Of a stretch of 64,000 nucleotides of DNA, positions 7,221 to 16,826 are shown piece after piece. The stretch comes from Nitrospira sp. (lineage in GTDB: Bacteria > Nitrospirota > Nitrospiria > Nitrospirales > Nitrospiraceae), in contig JACOEK010000002.1 of the NCBI GenBank assembly GCA_024998595.1, forward strand, positions 620,001 through 684,000, read 5' to 3'. Within the stretch, counting starts at the first letter, position 1. Each line of letters begins with the position of its first letter. The notes beneath the pieces were generated by a model. It saw only the letters and a list, made by a program, of their open reading frames with translations. It was not told the DNA's origin and searched no databases. A program made the position numbers and the translations under genes.

Positions 7221-10200
7221 GTGCCACCTATAGTGCCACCGCATCTGACGAACTGGCTCGCGCCTGCGCGGGAAGCCCTTCGCACCGGGTCAGGCAAACC
7301 CTGCCTGATGGGGTTGCATGGTTCGACGGCCGGCTTCGGTCTCGCTCTGCTCACGCAGAGCGCGCCGACTCAACCGCTGGCCGACCGCTCCTGGCTGATC
7401 GTCGCCAAGACCGATGACGAAGCGGAACGCCTCTATCGCGACACCCTGTTTTTTAGAACGCTTTGCGGTCAATCGGGCGACGACCTCGCGCTGTTCCCGA
7501 AATGGGAAACGCTGCCCTACGAGTCGACGGTTCCCCACATGGATCTGGTGGCCCGCCGCATGCAGACGCTCAATCGGCTGTGCACCACCGCTCGCACGGC
7601 GCTGTTTACCTCCGTGCCGGCGCTGACGCAGCGCGTGCTGCCGGCCCTGGTCTTCACCGACGCTATTCTGCAGTTTCAACCGAACAGTGATGTGGAGCGG
7701 GAGGTCTTGGTGTCCAGCCTGTTGCGGCTCGGGTACCGAAAAGGATCCGTGGTGGAGATTCCGGGCGAATTCAGTATTCGCGGCGGGATCGTGGATATTT
7801 ACTCGACGGCTTATCCAGACCCGCTGCGAGTCGAGTTTCTGGGCGACACGATCGAATCAATCCGCTTTTTCGACCCCGCCACGCAAAAATCGACCGACAA
7901 AATCAAGCAGGCCTGGGTCTTGCCCGCACGTGAACTGATTCGCCCCGACGACGCGCCCGACGCCCTCGCACCGCTGGCTGCGGATGCCGAATGGCATGCC
8001 CCGTCCATTTATGGGTCGATGGACAGTATCTTGGACTATTTTCCCCAACCGCCCATTCTCGTGCTGGATCAACCGAGCGCCCTCAAGGCTCACACCGCGG
8101 AATGTTGGCAGGCCATTGAAGAAGGGTTTCTTCGTCACGAAGATCGCACGGATCCGAATCCCTATCCGACTCCGGATCAGCTGTACCTCACGTGGGATCA
8201 AATCGTCACCGCCACCCAAGGGTATGCGACCCTGGCTCTGGAACCAGTAACCGCGCCGGACGCGAGCTGGGATCCGGTCCTGACCTGCCCGGCCCAAACG
8301 CCGGCCAGCGTGGGACTCGGCCAGCGCGGGACGGCATTCAGCCATACGTTGGAAGTGCTCGACCGATTGCGCGAAGGTGGACCCGTCGTGCTGGTCGCCC
8401 GAAGTCAGGGCCAAGTCGGCCGACTGCTGGCACTGTTTGGCGAGCACGATCGACCGGCGATGGAATGGAAAGCCTCGGCCCTCTCGGCGGGCGGCGCGCA
8501 AAAGGCCCCGTTCTCGGTGTTGAACGGCGAGGTCTCGGCCGGATTTCTCTCGCCCGACTTGCGGCTCGTCGTCCTGACCGAAGAAGAACTGTTCGCCAAA
8601 GGCGCCCGGCATAAACCGCAACACAAGAGCAAAGCGGCCACCTTTCTCTCCTCGCTCGAAGATCTGAACATCGGGGATTATGTCGTACACATGCAGTACG
8701 GCATCGCAAAATATCAGGGGCTTCGCCGGCTTTCGGTACAGGACTTCGACAGCGACTTTCTGGTGCTCGAATTCGCCGGCACCGACAAGCTCTATGTGCC
8801 GCTCGATCGCCTGAGCCAGGTGCAACGATATGCGGGCGCAGACGCCCATGTTCCACGCCTCGACCGTCTTGGCGGCACGAGCTGGGCAAAAACGACGGCG
8901 CGAGTCAAAAAAGACATCGAAGAAATGGCGCATGAGCTCGTCGATCTTTATGCCAACCGGGAACTGGTCCATCGTACGTCCTACGGCAAAGACAGCATGC
9001 TCTACCATGAGTTTGAGGCGGCCTTCGAATATGAGGAAACACCGGATCAGCGAAAGGCCATCGAGGACATCGCCAACGATCTGGCCTCTACCAAGCCAAT
9101 GGATCGCCTGGTCTGTGGCGACGTGGGCTACGGAAAAACCGAAGTGGCGATGCGGGCTGCCTTCAAAGCCGTCGAGGAAAACCGGCAGGTGGCGGTACTG
9201 GTGCCGACCACGCTGCTCGCTCATCAGCATTACGACAATTTCGCCGAGCGGTTTGCGCCGTTCCCGACCCGCGTGGCGCTGTTGTCCCGGTTTCAATCCC
9301 CCAAGGACACCAAGGCGATCATCAAGGATACGGCGGCCGGCCTGGTCGATGTGCTGATCGGTACCCACCGCCTTCTCCAGAAGGATGTGCAGTTTCGGAA
9401 CCTCGGCCTCGTCATCATCGACGAAGAACAATGGTTCGGCGTCAAGCATAAGGAGCGCCTGAAGCAGCTGCGCACTCAGGTCGACGTCCTCACGCTGACC
9501 GCCACGCCGATTCCGCGCACCTTGCAAATGACCATGGCCAGCGTGCGCGATCTCTCGATTATCGACACGCCCCCGTCCGGACGCCTCGCGATCCGCACCC
9601 AAGTGCTTCGCTTCAGCGAAAAAGCAATACGGGAAGCGATTCTGCGCGAGCTCGGCCGGGGCGGACAAACCTACTTCGTGCACAATCGCGTGGAAACGAT
9701 GGAGCGGATGGGCGCCTGGCTTCATGAACTGGTACCGGAGGCGCGCATTGTGATGGCGCACGGCCAGATGGATTCCAAACCCTTGGAAGCCGTGATGCTG
9801 AAATTTTTCCACCGGGACGCCGATATCCTGATCGCGTCGGCCATTATTCAATCCGGCATCGATGTGCCGACCGCCAACACGATCATCGTCAATCGCGCGG
9901 ATACGTTTGGACTCGCCCAGCTGTACCAGTTGCGCGGACGAGTGGGACGTGGCGGCGAGCAGGCCTACGCCTATTTCCTGGTACCGGATGAAGGCAACCT
10001 TTCGGACGACGCCCAGAAGCGGTTGACCGCCATTCAACAATTTACCGAGTTAGGGTCCGGTTTCCGGATCGCGGCGGCGGACTTGGAAATTCGCGGGGCG
10101 GGCAATCTGCTCGGCAAACAACAATCAGGCCATATCGCCGCCGTCGGGCTCGATCTCTATCTGCAAATGGTGGAACAAGCCGTTCAACGGTTGAAAGGCC

Positions 10201-10694
10201 AGGTGGTGGAAGAAGAGCCGGATCCGACCCTGCGTCTCAGCGTCTCGGCCTATATTCCCGAAGACTATGTTGTGGACAGCCATCAACGCCTGTCGCTTTA
10301 CAAACGCCTGTCCTCCTGCGGGCAACTGGGCGACCTCGCGCTCATGCATGGCGAAATTGAAGACCGTTATGGACCTCCGCCCGACCCGGTCGAACGATTG
10401 TTCGAACTGATGCAGATCCGCCTACTGGCCAAACAGCTCCGGCTGACCTCCGTTGTCGAGCAGACGCACGCGGTGGTGATTACGTTCGACCCCAAGGCGA
10501 AAGTTTCGGAAACCGCTGTGCAGGCCCTCATGGACCGGTATAAAAAACGGCTCCGGTTTCTGTCGCCCTTGTCTTTTGAACTCCAGATGCCGCATGACGA
10601 CTGGAGTTTGGTTTTTCCAGAACTTAACGCAACCTTGCAAACCCTCCACGTCTGTGGTACCAACAATCAAGAGCCACGGACCGGCTCTACCTGA
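7221..10694 (+). CDS. mfd: Transcription-repair coupling factor
   Basis: Mfd removes RNA polymerase stalled at lesions and recruits UvrA. The N-terminal UvrB-like region includes FPKWETLPYESTVPHMDLVARRM and GEFSIRGGIVDIY. The RNAP-interaction region begins near LNIGDYVVHMQYGIAKYQGL. The motor has GDVGYGKTE (about residue 632), DEEQ (about 734), TATPIPRTLQM and the RGRVGRGGEQAYAYF segment. The C-terminal TRCF domain is present. Reading is open upstream of 7221, but that part is antisense-like and overlaps rfaE2. GTG 7221 gives 1157 residues, close to the usual 1150. AAGGAG lies only 3 nt upstream, so GTG 7233 is an alternative. Confidence 0.96.
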   Translation: MPPIVPPHLTNWLAPAREALRTGSGKPCLMGLHGSTAGFGLALLTQSAPTQPLADRSWLIVAKTDDEAERLYRDTLFFRTLCGQSGDDLALFPKWETLPYESTVPHMDLVARRMQTLNRLCTTARTALFTSVPALTQRVLPALVFTDAILQFQPNSDVEREVLVSSLLRLGYRKGSVVEIPGEFSIRGGIVDIYSTAYPDPLRVEFLGDTIESIRFFDPATQKSTDKIKQAWVLPARELIRPDDAPDALAPLAADAEWHAPSIYGSMDSILDYFPQPPILVLDQPSALKAHTAECWQAIEEGFLRHEDRTDPNPYPTPDQLYLTWDQIVTATQGYATLALEPVTAPDASWDPVLTCPAQTPASVGLGQRGTAFSHTLEVLDRLREGGPVVLVARSQGQVGRLLALFGEHDRPAMEWKASALSAGGAQKAPFSVLNGEVSAGFLSPDLRLVVLTEEELFAKGARHKPQHKSKAATFLSSLEDLNIGDYVVHMQYGIAKYQGLRRLSVQDFDSDFLVLEFAGTDKLYVPLDRLSQVQRYAGADAHVPRLDRLGGTSWAKTTARVKKDIEEMAHELVDLYANRELVHRTSYGKDSMLYHEFEAAFEYEETPDQRKAIEDIANDLASTKPMDRLVCGDVGYGKTEVAMRAAFKAVEENRQVAVLVPTTLLAHQHYDNFAERFAPFPTRVALLSRFQSPKDTKAIIKDTAAGLVDVLIGTHRLLQKDVQFRNLGLVIIDEEQWFGVKHKERLKQLRTQVDVLTLTATPIPRTLQMTMASVRDLSIIDTPPSGRLAIRTQVLRFSEKAIREAILRELGRGGQTYFVHNRVETMERMGAWLHELVPEARIVMAHGQMDSKPLEAVMLKFFHRDADILIASAIIQSGIDVPTANTIIVNRADTFGLAQLYQLRGRVGRGGEQAYAYFLVPDEGNLSDDAQKRLTAIQQFTELGSGFRIAAADLEIRGAGNLLGKQQSGHIAAVGLDLYLQMVEQAVQRLKGQVVEEEPDPTLRLSVSAYIPEDYVVDSHQRLSLYKRLSSCGQLGDLALMHGEIEDRYGPPPDPVERLFELMQIRLLAKQLRLTSVVEQTHAVVITFDPKAKVSETAVQALMDRYKKRLRFLSPLSFELQMPHDDWSLVFPELNATLQTLHVCGTNNQEPRTGST

Positions 10695-10706
10695 CCTTCG
10701 CAGAGG

Positions 10707-11621
10707 ATGCTCCGCCCCGACCGCATGACGTCACCGCAGACACCAGCCATCTCTCACTGGCGAGCACGACTGACCGGCGCCGCGCTGGGGCTTTGCGCGC
10801 TGGCCGCGCTGGCCGGCTGTACCGAACCCCCGCAAGAGGAACCCGTGATCGCCATGATCAACGGGCGCTCCATCACGCAAGCCGAGTTCGACATCCGGTG
10901 GGATGAGCTCTCCCAGGCCACCCGCGCCCGATATGAAAAGGAAGGCGGGAAGCGCCGCTTTCTTGACGAATTGATCATGCGCGAGCTGCTGATGCAGGAA
11001 GCGCGCAAACAGGGCTTGGATCAATCCGATGACATCCGGGAGAAGACCCTGCGGTACCGCGAGCAGCTGATTCTGGATGAACTCCTCAAAGACCGGATCA
11101 AGACCAAGGTCGAAGTGACCAAGGAAGAACTGGACGTGTATCTCGAGAAACACGCCAATCAGCTCCTGGCCAATCCCAAGGTTCAAGTCTCGGTCATGCT
11201 GTTACCGAACGTCTACGCCGCAAAGGATCTCAAGCGCCAGGTGGAAGCCGGTGGGAACTTCACCCGCTTTGCCTTGCGATATTCGATCGATGAGCGCAGC
11301 CGCGCCAAGGGCGGCGACCTGGGTCCGTATCGAAAGGGCCTGCTGGAGCCGGAGCTCGATGCGCTGATTCCTTCGCTGCACACCGGTGTGGTCAGTGACC
11401 CGATCAAGACGGACAAGGGGTACTATCTGATGAAAGTCAGCCCCCTTGAACCGGAAATCCTGCAGGCAGACCAGGCCACTCGCGAGAGGCTCCGGCAGGA
11501 ACTCCTGGCTGAAAAGCGACGCAAACGGCTCGATGATGTCTTCGCCGAACTCCGCACCGGCGCCACGATTCGCATGGCCGATGCGGCCCGCTATGTGACG
11601 GATGAACCAGGGCGTCCCTAA
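10707..11621 (+). CDS. PpiC-type peptidyl-prolyl isomerase lipoprotein
   Basis: This 304-residue protein has a lipoprotein signal (LTGAALGLCALAALAGC; lipobox LAGC near residue 38). It resembles SurA/PrsA foldases: an N-terminal helical SurA-like region (ITQAEFDIRWDEL, RRFLDELIMRELLMQEARKQGL) followed by a parvulin domain at about residues 150-245 (YSIDERSRAKGGDLGPYRKGLLEPELD, then DPIKTDKGYYLMKV). It acts in the periplasm, probably on outer-membrane protein folding. It follows mfd by 12 nt and precedes a second SurA-like gene. An alternative ATG is at 10725. Confidence 0.88.
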   Translation: MLRPDRMTSPQTPAISHWRARLTGAALGLCALAALAGCTEPPQEEPVIAMINGRSITQAEFDIRWDELSQATRARYEKEGGKRRFLDELIMRELLMQEARKQGLDQSDDIREKTLRYREQLILDELLKDRIKTKVEVTKEELDVYLEKHANQLLANPKVQVSVMLLPNVYAAKDLKRQVEAGGNFTRFALRYSIDERSRAKGGDLGPYRKGLLEPELDALIPSLHTGVVSDPIKTDKGYYLMKVSPLEPEILQADQATRERLRQELLAEKRRKRLDDVFAELRTGATIRMADAARYVTDEPGRP

Positions 11622-11731
11622 CTTCCTGCGTACCGGATTCCTACCCGCTTTCCGGCTTCACGCTTCCATCCTTTTCATCGCAAGATCGCTCCCTTTCTGA
11701 AGTCTCGATTGTGTACAATCCCCTTACCGTG

Positions 11732-12733
11732 ATGAACGACCGATTGTCTTTCGCCTCTCATTGTGTCCGCGCCTTTAAACGCTTCTCTATGCGATCGCTC
11801 GGCCGCCGGGCCGTGGGCGTCATCTATTTTTGTGCCTGGATGGGTTTTTTGCCCGCCTGCCCCGTCGAGGCTGCCAAGCTTGAAGACCGCATCGTCGCGG
11901 TCGTGAATTCTGACCTGATCATGCTCTCCGAACTGAAACGTGACTTGCTGCCCGATCAGGAGCGCCTTCGCAAACTCTACAGCGGCGAGGATCTCGAACG
12001 CCGCCTCAAAACCGCGGAGGCAATGGCCGTCACCAAGATGATCGAACGCAAACTGCAGCTCCAGGCCGCGAAGAACAAGGGCGTGGATGTGTCCGACCAG
12101 GAAGTCACGCAGGCGGTGCAGGAAATGAAGAAGCAGGGCGAAACGCTCAATAGCGCCGACGCCAACACCACCAGAAGCATTCGGGAGCAGCTGACGTTGA
12201 TGCGTGTCGTCGACCGGGAGGTCCGCGGCCTGATTATGGTCGCCGATTCGGAGATGAAGCGGTACTACGAGGAGCACCGGGATCGATTCGCCTACCCTGA
12301 GGAATACCAGTTGAGCCAAATCCTGATCAAACCGCGGACGCCGGACGGCCTCTCCATCGCACAGGGACGCGCCGAAGCCCTTCTGGCGACCCTGAAACAA
12401 GGCGAACCCTTTGAGGATCTGGCGCTCCGTTTTTCCGATGGAGCGGACGCGTCCCGCGGCGGGCGTTTAGGACTGGTCCGACAGGGAGAACTGATTCCGG
12501 CACTTGAGCAGGCGCTGACATCGGTGCAGGTGGGGCAGATCACGGGGATCGTGGAGACCGCGGAAGGGCTGCATATTGTGCGCGTCGACGACAAAAAACC
12601 GCGCCAGTTTCGCCCCTTCGAGCAGGTGAAGGCCGAAATCCAATCCCTCGTGTTTCAGCAGAAGACGGAAGATCAATACCAGATCTGGATGGCCGATCTG
12701 AAAAACAAGGCTTACATCGAGATCAAGTTTTAA
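11732..12733 (+). CDS. SurA-like periplasmic chaperone / peptidyl-prolyl isomerase
   Basis: The protein has a signal sequence (GVIYFCAWMGFLPACPVEA), an N-terminal SurA domain (DRIVAVVNSDLIMLSELKRDL), and one parvulin domain (QLSQILIKPRTPDGLS to GLHIVRVDDKKPRQ). With a single PPIase domain it is shorter than E. coli SurA. Starts are ambiguous: GTG 11711, ATG 11732 or ATG 11789. TACAAT at 11714-11719 makes the first unlikely, and I chose 11732; 11789 would give a more compact signal peptide. Its last 11 nt overlap the 3' end of convergent engB. Confidence 0.88.
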   Translation: MNDRLSFASHCVRAFKRFSMRSLGRRAVGVIYFCAWMGFLPACPVEAAKLEDRIVAVVNSDLIMLSELKRDLLPDQERLRKLYSGEDLERRLKTAEAMAVTKMIERKLQLQAAKNKGVDVSDQEVTQAVQEMKKQGETLNSADANTTRSIREQLTLMRVVDREVRGLIMVADSEMKRYYEEHRDRFAYPEEYQLSQILIKPRTPDGLSIAQGRAEALLATLKQGEPFEDLALRFSDGADASRGGRLGLVRQGELIPALEQALTSVQVGQITGIVETAEGLHIVRVDDKKPRQFRPFEQVKAEIQSLVFQQKTEDQYQIWMADLKNKAYIEIKF

Positions 12734-13325
12734 ACTGCGCGCGAATCTCGCCCCACAACGCGTCCCGCCCTTCATGCGTTTCGGCCGAATATAAAAGGAC
12801 CGGCACCTCCGACGTCAATCCGCAGGCGACGCGCATTTCGGCAAGGGTCGGCGCCCGCTCGCTCTGCCGCAACTTATCGGCTTTCGTCAGCACAATGATG
12901 AGGCCACACCCGAGAGACTGCACCCACTGGACCGTCATGACATCTTGCGGCATCAATACGCGCGACTCGATCAGCAAAACTACCGCGCCGAGTGATTGCC
13001 GCTGTTCGAGATATTGCTCGATCATCGGCCCCCATTGCGCGCGCATCGTCTTGGAGACCTTGGCATACCCGTATCCCGGTAGGTCCACCAGGGACAAAAG
13101 CGGCAGCTTCGGGTCCGAAGTACGGACGGTAAAGAAGTTGACGGCGCGCGTTTTTCCCGGCGTCTTGCTGACCTTGGCCAACTTCTTCCGATGCAGCAGG
13201 GAATTGATCAGCGACGACTTGCCGACATTGGATCGTCCGACGAAGGCAATTTCGGGCAATCGGTCGGCAGGAAACTGTTCTGGAGACACGGAACTTTTGA
13301 TAAACTCGGCGCTGAGTAGTTTCAT
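12723..13325 (-). CDS. engB: Ribosome biogenesis GTPase EngB/YsxC
   Basis: This 200-residue GTPase acts in late assembly of the large ribosomal subunit. G1 is GRSNVGKSSLIN, G2 lies in KTPGKTRAVNFF, G3 is DLPGYGYA, G4 is LTKADK and G5 is in YSAETHEG. I chose ATG 13325 (MKLLSAEFIKS), the normal EngB start. An in-frame GTG at 13373 would add 16 unconserved residues, and neither start has a clear Shine-Dalgarno. The end is convergent and overlapping with the SurA-like gene. Confidence 0.94.
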   Translation of the reverse strand: MKLLSAEFIKSSVSPEQFPADRLPEIAFVGRSNVGKSSLINSLLHRKKLAKVSKTPGKTRAVNFFTVRTSDPKLPLLSLVDLPGYGYAKVSKTMRAQWGPMIEQYLEQRQSLGAVVLLIESRVLMPQDVMTVQWVQSLGCGLIIVLTKADKLRQSERAPTLAEMRVACGLTSEVPVLLYSAETHEGRDALWGEIRAQFKT

Positions 13326-13424
13326 AATGATCGCGGGGCTCGGCAATGCGGGATGCGCGTTACGTTCGGCCACGTGCGGCGAACGGGTGAGCCATCTCGT
13401 ACGCTCATAGATAGAGTGTAGGGA

Positions 13425-14201
13425 ATGAGCAAGTCAACAGGCAGTCTGTTCGGCCGGATCCTGTTTTGGGCGACCGTTCTCATCGGTCTACCCGCGGCCG
13501 CCTTGGCGTTGTATTGGCTGGCGACGCTGCCCGACGTGTCACGTCTGGCCAAACATCACCCGACGGAAACGGCGGTCATGGAAGCCCGGCGGACCCAGGC
13601 CAAGGAACAAGGCCATCCGCTGCACATTAAATTTGCCTGGGTTCCCCTGGCTCGAATTGCGCCCGCCCTTCAGCGCGCCGTCGTCGCCGCTGAAGACGCC
13701 TCCTTCTTCGCGCACGAAGGATTCGATTGGGAAGGCATCAAAGATGCGGCACTCTATAACCTGGAGGTCGGCGAATTCAAACGCGGGGGCAGTACCATCA
13801 CCCAGCAGCTGGCGAAAAATCTGTACCTCTCTTCTGAACGATCCCTGCTGCGGAAAGCCCGGGAAGCCTTGATCACACGCTCCCTGGAGCACCAGTTAAC
13901 GAAGAAACAGATTCTGGAGCTCTACCTGAATGTCGCCGAGTGGGGGCAGGGGGTCTTCGGAGCGGAGGCGGCGGCGCGACACCATTTCGGCAAATCGGCG
14001 GAGGATCTCACGATAGAGGAAGCAGCTTTGCTGGCGGCGATTCTTCCTTCCCCACGGCGGTATGACCCCATCAGGCGCACTGCCTATCTCAACCGACGAC
14101 AACGCCACATCGTTCGCTGGCTGGAACGGGGGAACGGCCGGAAAGCGGCCTCGATCAATCGACTCCCTCCGGAAAACCTCGAAGTGGTTCCCGTGGAGTA
14201 G
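13425..14201 (+). CDS. mtgA: Monofunctional peptidoglycan glycosyltransferase
   Basis: This 258-residue GT51 enzyme polymerises lipid II into glycan strands at the inner membrane. A single N-terminal membrane segment (ILFWATVLIGLPAAALALYWLA) precedes the catalytic domain. Conserved motifs are AAEDASFFAHEGFDW (catalytic Glu), GGSTITQQLAKNLYLSSERSLLRKAREAL, and KKQILELYLNVAEWGQGVFGAEAAARHHF. No transpeptidase domain is present, so it is MtgA rather than a class A PBP. It is divergent from engB. Confidence 0.94.
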   Translation: MSKSTGSLFGRILFWATVLIGLPAAALALYWLATLPDVSRLAKHHPTETAVMEARRTQAKEQGHPLHIKFAWVPLARIAPALQRAVVAAEDASFFAHEGFDWEGIKDAALYNLEVGEFKRGGSTITQQLAKNLYLSSERSLLRKAREALITRSLEHQLTKKQILELYLNVAEWGQGVFGAEAAARHHFGKSAEDLTIEEAALLAAILPSPRRYDPIRRTAYLNRRQRHIVRWLERGNGRKAASINRLPPENLEVVPVE

Positions 14202-14229
14202 TACTCGCTCGCCACACACGAATCCAACG

Positions 14230-14658
14230 CTAGGTCGATTCGCCGACTGATGTGTAATCCCGCTCTCCGAAAATCGCCGACTCGTGGACGTAATATTTAA
14301 ATTCGAGCAGATTTCCTGACGGGTCTTCCAGGAAAAACGTGCGATGTTCGATCCGTGTCCCGGGAAACCGGCGGCGTGGCTGCTGATAAAACGTAAGGTG
14401 ATGGGCCTGTGCGCGATCGGCCAGGGCCTGCCATTCGTTTTCCACCGTGAGCACGAGGCCGAAATGGCGCGGATAGACACCTTTTTGAGGGACAATCGAG
14501 TCGGCGGAAAGATGGGCAACCAACTGATGCCCGGCGAGGCCGAAAGTGACGGCCGTGGAAGATTCCCGACCTAGGACACAACCGAGACCCTCGACATAAA
14601 ACTGCTTGGCAGCCGCCAGGTCGTGGACGGGAAAGGCAAGATGAAAGAGCGCCGACAT
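14230..14658 (-). CDS. VOC (glyoxalase/dioxygenase superfamily) protein
   Basis: This 142-residue protein has two beta-alpha-beta-beta-beta modules of the vicinal oxygen chelate fold. The first begins FHLAFPVHDLAAAKQFYVEGLGC and the second HFGLVLTVENEW. FLEDPSGNLLEFKYY carries the typical C-terminal metal-ligand Glu. Metal and substrate are unknown. GAGGTG lies 7 nt before the ATG. It is last in a run of minus-strand genes downstream of the isoaspartyl peptidase. Confidence 0.85.
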   Translation of the reverse strand: MSALFHLAFPVHDLAAAKQFYVEGLGCVLGRESSTAVTFGLAGHQLVAHLSADSIVPQKGVYPRHFGLVLTVENEWQALADRAQAHHLTFYQQPRRRFPGTRIEHRTFFLEDPSGNLLEFKYYVHESAIFGERDYTSVGEST

Positions 14659-14698
14659 AGGCTGACACCTCGTGTCACTCTACCAGCCTGTGACGGCG

Positions 14699-15637
14699 CT
14701 AGGCAAACCGGTCGCGCACGATCGCTCGCCCGTCCGGACCGATGATCCCGGCCACCATGTGCGGCGTGCTATGGCGAATCGTGCAGCGACCGTCGGGCAA
14801 GAGCACCAGGACGCCGGCGGCGCCCTGGACACGCTCCACGACTTTTCGCAACACGCGATTGGCTGCCGCGACCGGACTGAGACCGCTCGCCAACGCGTCA
14901 GTAATTTCCTTGGCGACGGCGACGCGGATAATGCTCTCCCCCAAGCCGGTCATGGACACGGCCCCGGCGTCATTGTCGGCATACACTCCGCAGCCAATGA
15001 GCGGCGTATCGCCCACTCGACCGGGCAACATGACATCGACGCCTCCGGTCGAAGCGCCCGCCGCCACCGTGCCTGTCAGATCCAAGGCCACCGCCCCCAC
15101 CGTTTCTTTCCCTAAGCTCCTTGCCCGAAGCCGGCCGTTTTTCATAATAGCCTGATGCAGTCGCAATGTCCGGCTCACCCCGGCCTGTGGCCTCAACTGC
15201 TTGGGGTGGTCAGCCAGGGTGCGTGTTGGACGCGGAGCGCGCTCCAATCCAAAATAGTCGGCAAAGCGGGTAGCTGCCTTCCCGACGAGAAGCACATGCG
15301 CGGTTTTTTCCAGGACGAGCCGGGCGGCGGTGACGGGATGAATGATGCCCTCGATCGAAGCCACGGCTCCGGCACGCAGGTCTCGGCCTTCCATGATCGA
15401 CGCATCCATGCGGCGCACCCCGTCCAGTTGACGGTTAGATCCGCGCCCCGCGTTAAACAGGCCGGAATCTTCCAGGAGTCGAATCGCTTCTTCGACGACC
15501 GACAACGCAGGAACACCGGCCATCAACAGACGATGGCCCTCGGCCAACGCGCCTTCGAGGCACGTTGCTTGGGCGACGGTCATGGCGCGGCGTCCCGCGC
15601 CCCCGTGAATCAGGAGAACCGGTCGTAGGCGTTTCAA
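14699..15637 (-). CDS. Isoaspartyl peptidase / L-asparaginase (Ntn hydrolase)
   Basis: This 312-residue type 2 asparaginase is made as a precursor that cleaves itself before the nucleophile Thr in KETVGAVALD. HGGAG near the N-terminus, GRGSN and STGGVDVMLPGRVGDTPLIGCGVYADN are family hallmarks. It degrades isoaspartyl dipeptides and asparagine. The start is a TTG at 15637 whose TTGA overlaps the stop of the upstream gene by 4 nt, implying translational coupling. No other start with a better site is near. Confidence 0.9.
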   Translation of the reverse strand: MKRLRPVLLIHGGAGRRAMTVAQATCLEGALAEGHRLLMAGVPALSVVEEAIRLLEDSGLFNAGRGSNRQLDGVRRMDASIMEGRDLRAGAVASIEGIIHPVTAARLVLEKTAHVLLVGKAATRFADYFGLERAPRPTRTLADHPKQLRPQAGVSRTLRLHQAIMKNGRLRARSLGKETVGAVALDLTGTVAAGASTGGVDVMLPGRVGDTPLIGCGVYADNDAGAVSMTGLGESIIRVAVAKEITDALASGLSPVAAANRVLRKVVERVQGAAGVLVLLPDGRCTIRHSTPHMVAGIIGPDGRAIVRDRFA

Positions 15638-16200
15638 TTGAGAAGCAGATCTTTCACACGACGGCAGGCAGGATCTTGCATGCGATCCAAGTCCGACCGG
15701 ACAAATCCCAGTCCGGTCACACAGAGTTCAAAGTTCTCCGACAGTTTGCGGAACAACGGGGTGTCCTGCTCGGGATCGTAATGACCGAACTCCGCTACCA
15801 GACCATAGGACCGCTTTCCGGTTTTCACGTAGTCCACGAGGAAATCCTTGTGGTAGATCCGCCCAACGCTCTTGAGACGGCGAAGATACTCTGGAAACAG
15901 CCCGGTCATAAAGAGCGTAAAGTCGCCGATGTGCCGGTGCACCTCGCGCTCCCGTTCGAACGATTGCGCTTCTAACATGACTTCGGACTCAAACAGCATC
16001 TCGACGACCGAGTCGATCGTACGGCCCTGGGTATTCTGAATTTTGTAGAGTTGATCGGTGTGCGCGAATTCGACAAGCAGGTTGGAGACGTACTCGGTGA
16101 CGTTCAGATCAGGCCACCCGAGGTGTTCGGTGAAACTTTTCTCCGTCAACGCTCCGAAGAGCTGCCGGAGCGGATGGCTGCGAGAAACGGGACTTCCCAT
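15634..16200 (-). CDS. Conserved protein of unknown function
   Basis: I do not recognise this 188-residue soluble protein. The start at 16200 is supported by GGGAGG about 5 nt upstream. It is acidic, mostly helical, with no signal or membrane segment. Notable stretches are LGWPDLNVTEYVSNLLVEF, HIGDFTLFMTGLFPEYL and YGLVAEFGHYDPEQDTP. Its stop overlaps the start of the isoaspartyl peptidase gene, so the two are probably made together. Confidence 0.75.
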   Translation of the reverse strand: MGSPVSRSHPLRQLFGALTEKSFTEHLGWPDLNVTEYVSNLLVEFAHTDQLYKIQNTQGRTIDSVVEMLFESEVMLEAQSFEREREVHRHIGDFTLFMTGLFPEYLRRLKSVGRIYHKDFLVDYVKTGKRSYGLVAEFGHYDPEQDTPLFRKLSENFELCVTGLGFVRSDLDRMQDPACRRVKDLLLN

Positions 16201-16359
16201 CTCGACCTCCCGGGCAATCCTTGCCCTTTGAAAATAGTATAGCAGACCATTCTCAACCCGAGGAGACTTTCTCCCTGACTCCTTATCGGCACCCCCACGC
16301 AATACTTAACAGGTGCACATTGGTCTCTTTGTATCGGACCCCAGGCTGACATTGTGCCG

Positions 16360-16809
16360 TTACGATTCCCGCCGACTATCCAGCAGAAAGGTCACCGGCC
16401 CGTCATTACGCAGCTCCACCTGCATGTGCGCGCCGAAGACTCCGGTTTCCACGGTGAGGCCGGCGCCCCGCAGTCGACCCACTGCCTGTTCATACCATGC
16501 ACGCGCGACCTCCGGTGGAGCAGCTAGGTCAAACCCCGGCCGCCGTCCCTTGCCGGTCTCACCGAGCAGCGTAAATTGCGAGACGACCAATAGCGATCCA
16601 CCCACATCGATCAGCGACCGGTTCATCTTGCCCTGATCATCGCCGAAAATCCGTAAAGTTTGGACCTTCTCAACAAGATACGAGAGGTCGCGCTCTTCAT
16701 CCCCCTTCGCCACGCCTAATAAGACAAGAAGCCCGGGGCCGATGCGACCGACGATCTGTCCCTCGACCTCGACGGAAGCTCCTGTTACGCGCTGAATAAC
16801 CGCCTTCAT
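16360..16809 (-). CDS. dtd: D-aminoacyl-tRNA deacylase
   Basis: This 149-residue DTD removes D-amino acids (and glycine from tRNA-Ala) from mischarged tRNA. Both signature motifs are present: SQFTLLG near residue 78 and [11 protein letters not shown] near 135, the latter in place of the common NxGP. The start MKAVIQRV is typical and follows GGGAG. It lies 17 nt after ogt in a run that starts at murJ. Confidence 0.95.
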   Translation of the reverse strand: MKAVIQRVTGASVEVEGQIVGRIGPGLLVLLGVAKGDEERDLSYLVEKVQTLRIFGDDQGKMNRSLIDVGGSLLVVSQFTLLGETGKGRRPGFDLAAPPEVARAWYEQAVGRLRGAGLTVETGVFGAHMQVELRNDGPVTFLLDSRRES

Positions 16810-16826
16810 GTATCATTCGCTCCCGG

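Noticed and set aside
7857-10040. 727-codon open frame on the minus strand opposite mfd
   Set aside because: It is antisense to an unmistakable mfd gene. The residue composition is His/Arg/Gly-rich without motifs, as expected from GC-rich codon shadows.
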